Shown piece after piece: positions 46,052-57,300 of a DNA stretch of 64,000 nt. The notes beneath the pieces were generated by a model. That model was not told the DNA's origin, searched no databases, and saw nothing but the letters and a program-made list of their open reading frames with translations. Origin of the DNA: Heliocidaris erythrogramma (Eukaryota; Echinodermata; Echinoidea; Camarodonta; Echinometridae). Every line of letters starts with the position of its first letter. Position 1 is the stretch's first letter. The stretch spans positions 29,838,433 through 29,902,432 of the forward strand of contig CM046871.1 of the NCBI GenBank assembly GCA_025617745.1. The letters are read 5' to 3'. The position numbers and the translations under genes were made by a program.

Positions 46052-49000
46052 TCAATGTGGGAAAACTATCATCTTCCCTACAACAGTGTTTACACTCGCC
46101 CGTTTCCCAGAACTTTGTTATGGTACAACGTTTTAAGAGTAACAACTCGCTTTTCTAAGTTTTGATTTTTCTACTATTCCTCATATTTTAATGTTTTTTA
46201 AAATATTATATATTAATGTATTTATAGCTTTTACTACATTTATTTACCACTAGTACGCTATACTATCAATTTTGTTATATCGAAGAATGTAGAAAAATGT
46301 CAATGATTTCAAAAAATGAAGTTTATTATTGTGGTAGTGAAAAATTATATAGATATATTATTTGAAAAAATGATTGCCCAAAACTTGATTTTTGAAGGAA
46401 TAATGTCACCCTCTTTAACTAAACAGTGTTTCTTTGATATAAAAGACATGATATAAATATTTGGAAGTGGTGAAGTACTGTTCAGTGCTATGATTAAAAT
46501 GATCCTGTCATTTTGACTTTGTTGTTGTTGTTGTTTAACGCCCCGTCAGCACCTTATTGGGCTATATTGGGGCATAGTAGTCATTTTGACTTTTAAAAAA
46601 AGTTTGGCATGATATCATGGATATATGCATAAAATATTGTTAAAGTATGCTCTTTTGACCACACAGCTGAAATGTAGCTTGCTCAAATTAGCTACGAAGA
46701 GATCTCTTCAGTCTATCATCTAATAATAACGTGGCTTTATCATGACAATTGGAGATTCAGGAAAGCCATCGGTTATAAGCCTTTTCCATGTTATTCTAGA
46801 GTATATACGTGATTTCTTTCTTCTTTCCCTTTTATTATTTTATGTTTGGTTATTTAATCTATTTAAACTTGTATGATTTGGAAATACAATGTGGAATTAA
46901 TCATTGTATTCTCGACAACTTGTCGCTATAATTTTATTCAGATTTCTAAAATGGAAAATTTTAAATGCTGTTAGTGTGATGTATTTCTCTATTTTTATGC
47001 TTTTTCAATCTGATTTATTTTATTCAATCACGGAACTTGCATCTGCCAGAGGCTGTTTTACTATCTAAATTAATGTTATATGAAAACGCTAATCTGACTA
47101 ATGTACCAATGTTTTATACCCTCCAAATTATCATAAAATTTTGTTCAGTATCGTAGAAACAAAAGTACTTATTTACTTGAAATTACATTTATTCAATTTT
47201 AAATAGTTCGATGCTTACAATTATTTTATATAGTGATTAATTTTGTACTTATTGTATCGATGGTCACCAACACGCATTGTATGTATAATACTGTATAATA
47301 CTGAATACCCGGAACCACAGTTTTAAAGGTCAATTTGAAAGAAAAGGTAGCGAATTTCTCCATTGCGTAGATAACGTCCCCATAGGTTGGAAATAGATCG
47401 CGATGTAAACATATTTTGTATTTCATTTAATTCCATTTTTTCTACTTTATTTCACTTCCACGAACATACATCGAATAATAGTTAACATGATGGTAAGATG
47501 GCATTTGAGATACAAAACAGATTACAAATTGGAGTTTGAAGGTATAGTAGCACCGACCGCAAACTGAAAATAAATAAGAGGGTGTATTACAGACAACCAT
47601 AAAATTATCCAAGCAGTGACAAAATTAATAATCAGTACTCGGAAATGAATTTTTGTAAATAAATCACAGACATAAATCACATAAGTCACATAAATCGCAA
47701 TGTCATAAAAACATTGCGTCCAAATTTCAACATGAAGGTCAATTAACTTTGATTTATTTGAGGTGTTTGCAAATGATTAAATGTAGTTCAATAATCTTAA
47801 GTTTCGTGTATATGCCGTCCCCTGTATCAGGATTGTTAGTATAAATATTAAATTGAAGTACTGTATTTTGATTAGAAGATGTTTATTCTTCTGCAACTTG
47901 GAATATTATATTAACCGTCATGTTTTGTTTGTTGTATAGCCTTACCGGAAAGAACGCGAGGTAGCACTGTGCGAAGACTGGGCTTAATTTTAATCATCAC
48001 ACTAATTTCAGTGTCCAAATCTACACTCCCAACACTGTGATGTGTGCACATTGTGGTTCTGTATGTTAACACAGTAGTGTGTCACACTGCGTTTCACAGT
48101 GTGTATCAATACCAGCGTATATAGAAAAAATGTGACCATACTGTGTTAACAGTGCCAACGCTAGTATGGAAACGATGTGAACACGGTGTGCTTACAGTTT
48201 CAATTCTTCACTGTGGTCATCTCGTGATGTGCAAAATTGGATTCCCTATGTAGCTGCCGGAGAGTATGGAAAACAGCATAGATACAAGTTGCTCACACTG
48301 TGAAAACAATAAAAGTGTGAACATTCCCTCTCATCATGCTGATATCGCACTGTGCATTGTGTTCTTTCCGACGGGACCAGATGCTATAAAAATAGAGTTT
48401 TATGCAGAGATTTTATATATGGTTGTTTCAAGTGTGTAATATGCAATATTGAATGTATAAAAATATCATATATGACTATATTATCATCGTGTATTTATCT
48501 ATTTGGATATTATACGTGTATAGTGAACGTGTGCTAATAAAATTAATAACAAGATAAATGGAATTCATATTTGTTGTGGAAATCTACATTGTTCAATACT
48601 AACAGCGTACATGTACTTCTAAGAAACTATGGTTATTTACGTGAAGTGCAAAATACGTATTTTGTTTGTTGACTTTTGCTACCAAAATATAGGGAATAAA
48701 CCTGCTTAATTTAATGACCATCTTTTTTTTCTAAACCAATGATTAAACATATTCCTGATACCAAACTCGGGATACAACTTTTATACCTGCCCAGAATCTT
48801 GGAAATTATTGTGGCAGATTATTTCCCCCTTTTTACGACATACAAATATTCACAGTGATTTTTCACAGAAAGTAAAGACACGTCTCAGTTGTATTTTAAT
48901 GCAAACATTATTTTCATTTTTTAATTTGTAAAGAAAACATTAATGTTTATTCTAAAATTGATATTAAACCTTTTCAAATTACAGAGTACTGACAGTACAT

Positions 49001-49598
49001 TTTTTAAAATTTAAATTCGATTCATTACAAATAATTTGAAGTGAGTAGGAAATAGTACTACATGCTATACAATTTTATTCAACTAAAGAAAATTTATTAC
49101 AGATTCGTTTTAAAAAAAGACAACTATACGATAAAGATGGATGACGTGTTTCCAAATATCGTTTCTATTGACGCTATGAGAATTAAGAGGTAAAACCGAG
49201 ATCTTAAAACCAAATAGGCTTATGTCCCTGATACAAAACAGTATCAAGTTCAATTCTATTTCAAAGTACATTATGAAACAGCCGACTTAGCTATCGTGAA
49301 TGTGATACTACTGAATTCGGATAAAGTCTCCCTTTTCAAATGGCAATTTTCACTAATGAGCATGCCATGCTTTTTGTCATCCGAACCGGGAGATGGCGTG
49401 ATGTATCTGTACGTGATTAGAAATGCTGCAAGTTTTTCCGAGGTCTTCCTTCAAGGGGTAACCTCGCTAGTCAAAAGGATCGCTATTCATGTGGACTACT
49501 TATTCATAAGGACCGCTATCCATAACACGTAACTCAATGAATAGCGGTTTCGTATAGCGGTCCTTCTAAATAGCAAGCAAACCCCTTCCTTCAAAACA
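46052..49598. other. intergenic stretch between convergent cholinesterase and P450
   Basis: It includes both 3' ends, (TTG)n next to TTTAACGCCCCGTCAGCACC (46520-46555, repeat-derived), and a cluster of CACAGTGTG-like words at 48020-48360. No other gene is visible. Confidence 0.45.
48020..48360. repeat. cluster of CACTGTG/CACAGTG palindromic words
   Basis: ACACTGTGATG, CACACTGCG, CACAGTGTG, ACTGTGTTAACA, CACGGTGTG, CACTGTGG, CACACTGTGAAA and GCACTGTGCA occur in about 340 bp. It may be a degraded inverted-repeat element. Confidence 0.6.
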
Positions 49599-49744
49599 GG
49601 CCCCTGTTTCATAAAACTTGTTATCAATAACAAGTTACAACAATTATTATAAGCTACTGTAATCCTTGAATCTGATTGGCTGAGAGCAAATTTGTCATAG
49701 AATGGGGCAGTTGTTATTGATAACAAGTTTTATGAAACAGAGCC
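49599..49744 (+). mobile_element. GTTTCATAAAAC MITE, copy 1
   Basis: GGCCCCTGTTTCATAAAACT and its mirror GTTTTATGAAACAGAGCC bound a core with TATAAGCTACTG, AATCCTTGAATCTGATTGG and TGAGAGCAAATTTGTCAT. Confidence 0.85.
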
Positions 49745-49796
49745 ATGATCTTTTACATTTCCTACCCCATCTGGCAGCACCATTTTTCTCTTGCAA

Positions 49797-50022
49797 AGCG
49801 GATCCATGATTTGATAGGGTAGGGGGGCGGGCGAGGGGGTGGGGCGAACCAATCCGAAACACCTGTGTCAAGCAAAAAAACTTTGTTTTTGTGCTACTTT
49901 ACTTTATAAAAAACAAACAGAAAAAGAAATGTTTTGTGTGTACTTAAAGGATGCCACACTGGGTTATAAGGGACACGTCTCCCCCCCTTCTTGCCCCATA
50001 CCGTGCCCCTGGATCCGACATT
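49797..50022. mobile_element. hAT-like C/G MITE copy
   Basis: GCGGATCCATGATTTG at one end and GTGCCCCTGGATCCGACA at the other, with G-rich and C-rich inner flanks. It ends 22 bp before the P450 stop codon. Confidence 0.5.
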
Positions 50023-50043
50023 GTGTTGGTGTATGCTTTCCAT

Positions 50044-50184
50044 CTAGTGTCGGAGTGACACGTAGTTCTTGCAGCCATCGACTGGTCGGATAGTCACAGC
50101 GTAGGAGAGATTCCAATTCTGCCCGGGTACCAGGTCAAACTTGAATTGTTGCAAGAGTTTGGCCATGACTATCCTCGCCTCGAT
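50044..50184 (-). CDS. CYP46A: P450 exon 13 (C terminus)
   Basis: IEARIVMAKLLQQFKFDLVP then GQNW and a stop after VSLRH. It follows the heme exon in phase 0 and matches the CYP46 C-terminal strand region. Confidence 0.92.
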   Translation of the reverse strand: MEARIVMAKLLQQFKFDLVPGQNWNLSYAVTIRPVDGCKNYVSLRH

Positions 50185-51267
50185 CTGAGATACAAAACAA
50201 TATAATCAATTTTTAAATGATATTGATGCGAATGTGGTGAGACAGAATTGAAGATGAGATAAGCAAAAACAAAAGCGAGCTTTCCTACATCACATGATAT
50301 TGCGATTCTGTTTTATAAGCATTACTGAAAGAATGCTAAAATTTCCATTAAAAATATGAAAATAAAATAGATCACATTATATTTCGGGCGGCGATAGGGT
50401 TAGTGTTCAGTGGCATCAACTTGTGGTCAGTGGCGTCACCATGTGCCCAGTCACTAAGGGGGAGGGGTGGAGGAGGGAGCCTAAGGGCCGTCAAAGACCT
50501 TACGGATGATAGCTGGATCTCTTCCCCCCCCCCCCCTCTTTTTTTCTTACTTGTGAAAGCATTTTAAGACGCTTGTCAGAAATGTGGGGACATTTCACTT
50601 TCATTTTCTTTTCTTGTCAGACATTTTTCACTTATATCCGACTAAAGATGGAGGGCTGGGTTTTTGAAATCATGTTCATGGGGAAAATTTCGCGCTCCAT
50701 GAACACGTACCTGTACAAGATTGATATAACGAAACTTACCAGGGCGAACTGCTGTCCAATGCATGACCTTTGACCCAAGCTAAAGGGAAAATATGCGTAT
50801 GCAGAATGTTTGCTGTAAGATAACAAGAAACAAATGTTTACAAACTAAATGACAAATATTGGATAATGTTTCTTATTGCTTTTCTTTTAATCATATCCAA
50901 TCTAATCTGCAAATTAGTAAAGGCGCGCTGCCGCTGATGAGACTGAAGAACATTTTCTGACACTGCAAACACTCCGTGTGTAGATCATTGATCAAATTTA
51001 TTTCTATATGAAAACGTATGTACTTGATATTAATGAAAAACAATGTAATTCTGTAACCAATTTATATTAATTATATCTACAAAAGCTTTTAGGTTTCGAG
51101 TTTAAAATTTACCTCTCCACAAATCGTTCTGGACGGAAAACTAATGGATCATCAAAATACTCCGACATGCGACCCATGGCAAAGGGACTCAACTGAAAGA
51201 AATAAAAACATATCAATTCTGACAAGGCAATCATAGAATAAACAATGAGTAACAAACAATTTGAAAA

Positions 51268-51300
<33 letters not shown>

Positions 51301-54300
51301 TGATTGTCAGTACTTTATACACAATAGTTTGGCATTATATTCTTGGAAAGGGAAGAAAATGCAGTTAGTATGGGTATGAAAACTTGAAACCGATAAGCTA
51401 TGAAGTTTCTCATCATTTAAAATAAAAAGATTTTAGAGTGATCATTAATGGTTTCAGGTACACAATGATTGGATAAAATGAAGGGGGAGGGGCTCCCGAA
51501 GCTATATATCATGAACATGTTTCATTACATTAACAAAAAATAACTTTGGCCTTAAATCAAAAGTAGGGGTCATACGCCACTGATAGTCATGTTCAGTCAT
51601 CATTTTGGAAGGGACGCAAAGTCTGTAAATAATAAAAGCAGTTCTAAGTAGATCAGATATGTCGATGTAAGCCAGGGGCGTATCCAGGCTTCTCAGAAGG
51701 GAGGGGGTGAAAATTGTTCCTTGACAGACACAAGTCGGAAAAATCTGACGAGCAAGCAAAAAAAAAAAGTCTTCATAATTTTCGGACAGTCATTCATTGA
51801 TTATGAAATGGGGGGGGGGGTCTTTTATCACTAAATGATTTTTTTTTCTCAATAGGAGCGGCCCCCTCAGCCCTTTTATCCGCCTCTGTAAGTCACTTGA
51901 CTTTTGATCAACAGGTTTGGCCCTCGGTAAGACCTTGCCACTTTTACCAAATAAAGTAAATGGATAGGAAGATATTCACTGAATGATTCGCGCACCTTAT
52001 ATGGCTGCACATCAAAGCTAAGATAATCCTAATGAAGGTTTCAATGCGCAGTCCAGTTAATTGATATTAAGTGCGCAATAAATAAATAACCCTCCTTATT
52101 AACATGATTAATGATTATTCATCATTGAAATATCTATAATAAACGTTTGTTGTTGAACTTACGCTGACCCGACTACCTTTGAAGGTTTCAATTCGCAGTT
52201 CAGCCGATTGATAATGGAGTGCACAATGTAAAAAGCTCTTTCATTTAAAGGGAAATCCAACCATAATAGCAAGTTGCTTTGAAAGAAAGAGGAAAAATCA
52301 CAGAAGCAGATTGGTGACAGTTTGAACGAAATCGGACAAGCAATAAGAAAGTTAGATTTTTTGAAAGTTGTAATCACTATACATATGGGAATTTCAAATT
52401 GGCCGAATAGGTAATGTCACAGTGATGTAAGCTGTGGACAACTCCCCCATTCGATCCAACACACAAAATGACTAAAATGTCACTTTTATCAAAATGTATT
52501 ACTCAGTAGGATCTTTTTCTTTCATGAGGACCTATAAAAATATCTCCAATATATTTTGAGTACTGCCCCGAGGGTAAAAGTGACGCGAAGAAAACCGCAA
52601 ATTAATGATATTTTTGTGCACACAAATTGGAGAGTTGTCCACAAAAATGTCACAATCGACTCACCAAATTGCCAATTTGAGATTCGCATAGATGTAGTGA
52701 TCCCATTTTTCAAACATCCATAACCTACTTAGTCCTTGTCCGATTTCTTTCAAACTTTCACCATCCTGTTCTTATTTTTCTGCTTTCACACAAATCATCT
52801 TATTACCAAGGTTGGATTGCCCTTTAATGACTTTTCATCATTACAAAAGCTTGGTGAACTTACGTTGACCCGACTACCTTTGGGAATGACTAGTCCTGAG
52901 CTCGCCTTGACGTCACTACCAGTCACGCGATTCACGATAGAGCCTGGAGCGTACATCCTCAAAGCTTCTTTCAAGACCTGCAAATAAAAGTTGATATACG
53001 TGATGGTTAGTGTCCCTTTGTGTATAGGCGATGCGAAGTTTCATCAAGTGTATCTCCTGTAACATATTTTTACGTGTTTGTATTGACATTGAAACCAAAA
53101 GGTTGTAGATATACATTAGTCAACTTTTCATCAATTCGCTGCAGACCTGAGCATCAGCCGCATCCTCGTTTCAGCACAGTCCAGAAAATATCTGCGGCCG
53201 CCCCCCCCCCCAAAAAAAAAGGGGGGGGGGGGGGGTGGGCAGTTTTTCTTTATCCCTCCACCTTGATGAAACATGAAGTTTCGTGAAAACCTATTTTGAC
53301 CAGAGGATAGAGAATAAGAAATTGTATTTTAATTTCTTTTGCATGTCTATTTAAAGGTCCAAATAATTGTACATGAATTTTAAAATAATTGAAATACTAA
53401 CCAACAACAAGTAGTCTAATTTGCCCATGTCCTGGAAGGTAATAAAAATCTGACTGCCAAGTTTCTCGTCCAATTCATCCTGGACCCTGGAGGGAAAAAA
53501 AGGAATCGGTGGTAGCTCCGGGAAGCGTTTCATCAAGCGTTTTGTCAGTGATTTTTACCGACAACTGTTATAAGCTACTGAAATCCTTGCATCTGATTGG
53601 CCGAGAGCAAATTTGTTAGTAAAAATCACTGACAAAACGCTTGATGACACGCTCCCCCGATGGTTTGTTCTATGGAACAGTGCATGGCGGATTTAAGGGG
53701 GGGGGGTACTTCCGGCCCGTGTCCCCCCTTTTTGAAACAAAAGCGTACACTGTGCACTCCGAGTTTGTACATTGTGGCCCCCCTTTTTTTTAGACCTGAT
53801 GACTTTTCTTTTTTTCTTTTTTTTCTTTTTTTTTTGCTTGTCAGAGGAATTTGATGGACAAATAGACCCAAAAATGTGTGATAACCTTCCCCCTTGTTTT
53901 TTCCTTGTCAGAGAATTTTGGAGGAAACCTGGACCCCCAAATCTTTTGCTTGTCAGAAAATTCTCGGAGATTTGAACCCCCCCCCCCCACCGCCATCCCC
54001 CTTTTTTTACAAAAAAATCCTGGATCTGACGCTATGGACTACAGTCACCCTAGTATTCATGTACAATATGATATGTTCTCAAAGTGAAAACCAATAGTGC
54101 GCCTGGCCTCTTACCTCCATGTTTACACAAGTCCATTTTTAGTAGGCCTATGTGTTCTTTTCATTTTACTTATCACTCGTAAATATGGTTAAAGGAGAAT
54201 TAACCTCAAACAATAAAGACGATAGTGTTCAAAGGTGTTATTTATTCCTACTTGTTAGACTATATGGCTTCGCGTCAAAATATACGAGATCGATACGAAT

Positions 54301-57300
54301 CAAGATTTTCTGAGCAAAATTTATCATCTGCTAGCAATATGTATCGTCTGCTAGCAATACATGGGGGCTGCCATTTTTTTATGTGTACAAGAAGATTTTC
54401 TTAATCCAAATGCCCAATTGCCTTTTTCAAAATTAAAAACCCATTTGAGATTAAAAATATAGAATAGATATGTCAATTTATTTTTAAACTGAAGATTTCC
54501 TTATATATTTCTGTTGAAAATCGATATTCGCTTAATATAAATCTATTTTCTAGATACTGTGACGCAATGGACGGAGCAAATTAATTCAAATTTTATGGAT
54601 GCTTCTTCCCTGAGCATCTATAGCGGCAAACTATGCATTCACCTGCTTTCGGATAATGGGACTTGAAAAGTCAGAATGCATGCTGCATATATTATGTTCT
54701 GCTCTGTTTGGCAAACCCAAGAAAATAGATTTTTGTTAAGCAAAACCAGACAATTTAAAAGTATCATTATAAAGATTTAATTTTTATAAATCATGTAAAC
54801 ACCCACTTTATATTTTTCGTCACATATGGGATTTTAGGTAATGAAGAAAATCAATTTAGGTCTTGGATTCAAAATATCTTCCTGACCGGAACATTTCTCA
54901 ATGGTTCATGTACAAATCCAAATCAGCAAGAAAATGGCAGCCCCCATGTAAATGAGTAGGAGACGATACCGGTGTTGGAATATCTTTATTTATACCCTTT
55001 TCTAATATCTTATTAGAAAATGATTTAGGCCAATAAGTAGGAATATATTACACCTTTCAATATAAGTAAATGTGTACTCAGGGGTTAATTCTCCTTTAAT
55101 GACGGGATCTATATTTCTGAAGAGAATGACAATTCAAATATTCACAAACGCAGTTACATTATTTCATTTACCGACGTTCTTGAATTTATTTCTGCACATC
55201 ACGAGTTATTTCACGAAACTGCATATTGTACCACAGAGGTGGTCTTCAAATAAATTGAATATGGATCTACCTATATAACTACGTTAATGTTGTAAGAACT
55301 TTGTCATTTTTTAACCTGTCATTTTACTCACTTTTGTAAAACATGTGGATGCTTTCCAAGAAGCTCGAGTGCGAATGACATGAGGTTACTTGTTGTTTCT
55401 TGACCTGTGTAAAGAGTAGCAAAGTTGGATAATATTTTGAGAATGGACAATGGAGTAACGTAGAGTAATGGTCATGCAATTGCATTGTGAAAGGCACTTT
55501 CTCTAAGTTAATGGGCAAGGTTGATTATGCCCATATCCCCTTATTTCTAGAGATGGATCTCCTCTCATAATGTATGAATGTAATAGCTATCCTGTTCAAT
55601 CAAGGAGGTACTAGGCAAGCTAGCCTAGTACCTCCTTGGTTCAATATATCGTCGTCACCATCAACATTTTTATCACCACCACCACCATCACCATCGTCAT
55701 CATTGCTATCATCATCACCATCACCACCACCACCATCATCATCATTACTACTATCATCTTCACCATCACCACCAACATCACCACAATCATCACCATCATC
55801 ACTACCAATATCATCATCATCATCACCCTCATCATCATCATCATCATCATCATCACTATCATCTTTATGACCACAACCATCATCATCAACAACATCATCC
55901 TCGCCCACCACCACCATCTTCATCAACAACATCATCATCACCTGCAATGAAGAATGTGACGAATTCGTCCAGAATCTCATCGAGGCCGAAGTTCTCGTCA
56001 CCAGTGAGATCTTGAGAAGATTTGAGGATGTTTGTCAGCATATCGGTTGGAAGCTCTTCACCTCTGGCCTTGGCAGCCAGCCGGTCCTTCACGCAATTCC
56101 GTCCGACCCGGCGGAGCATGTCACAGGCAGCTTTCACCTCAGCTTTAGTCTCCCTCGATTTCTTTGTCAAACCATACTGTTGAGAAAAATGAAAATTGCA
56201 AGAATTTCTAAATGTACTTATTTATTTATTTTAATATTTTATATTTAAATTCGTTTTTTAGGGGGGTAGCGTCGATTCGGGGGCGGGGGTTGATATCTAT
56301 TACGTAATCACGATTAAATTCTTTGAAAACACTGACAAACTATAAAGATGTCTAGTCGAGTGTTTTGACAATTGGAGATACAAAGTTCATCAGTTAGACC
56401 ATGAGCCCTCTAGTTTGGCACTAATAATTTGGCAAAACATTAATCTACACTTGTTACTCCATACCCAAGAGTTTCATAAAACTTGTTATTAATAGCAAGT
56501 TACGATAGTTGTTATAAGCTACTGAAATCCTTGCATCTGATTGACTGAGGGCAAAATTGTCATAGAAATGAGGTAGTTGTTACTGATAACGAGTTTTATG
56601 AAACGGGACCCTGATAGGATGCCGAAAGCCATTATGTGTCATTATGAGCTCATCTGAACTTTTTTTGCGGTAAGGAAAAAAAAGGGGATCTCCTGTTTTT
56701 TTTTCTAAAGCGTTGATGTCTCCTGGATCTCTGAAGAAAAAAAAATCGAGATTAACGTAAAAATAGTTATTCAGGTACTATGCTAAAACTGTTGATTTCA
56801 ACGATATAACTCATTAATTCATTAAGTTCGTAATTAACTTACAAGTCGCACTACGCAGACTAATTATATATTACATCATTTGATACATTGAAAAATTATG
56901 ATAAATAGATTTCTATAAATCAACGTGTTTTTATGATACACTGTACATACCTGAAACCATGGGTTGTTGATAGAGCTCATAATGGCATTCAGACAAGTTA
57001 AGATGGCGTTAGGAAACGGACTGTCCGGATCATCAAGTACGTTCAACTCCAGGCCAAAGGTCACCTTCAGGAAAAAAAATGTATGATAAACATCGTAAAT
57101 AGATCCTTAAAAACTTCAATATGATCGTTAAAAAACTAATTAGGTATCCCAACAAAGGATGAGCGGGAGGAATTGGAAAGGCGGTGTGAATATATAACAA
57201 GAAAATGTTTATTTCCCACTTCAATCTTTTTATCAAAAAATGACTGAAGAATTATGTTTCTTTGGGGACAGTAGAAAATACTGGAAGCACCGTTTTTTAC

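Noticed and set aside
55574..56001. Frames rich in Ser/Pro/Ile or Asp/Met
   Set aside because: They come from the ATC/ACC trinucleotide tract; only the minus-strand part from 55942 is a real exon.
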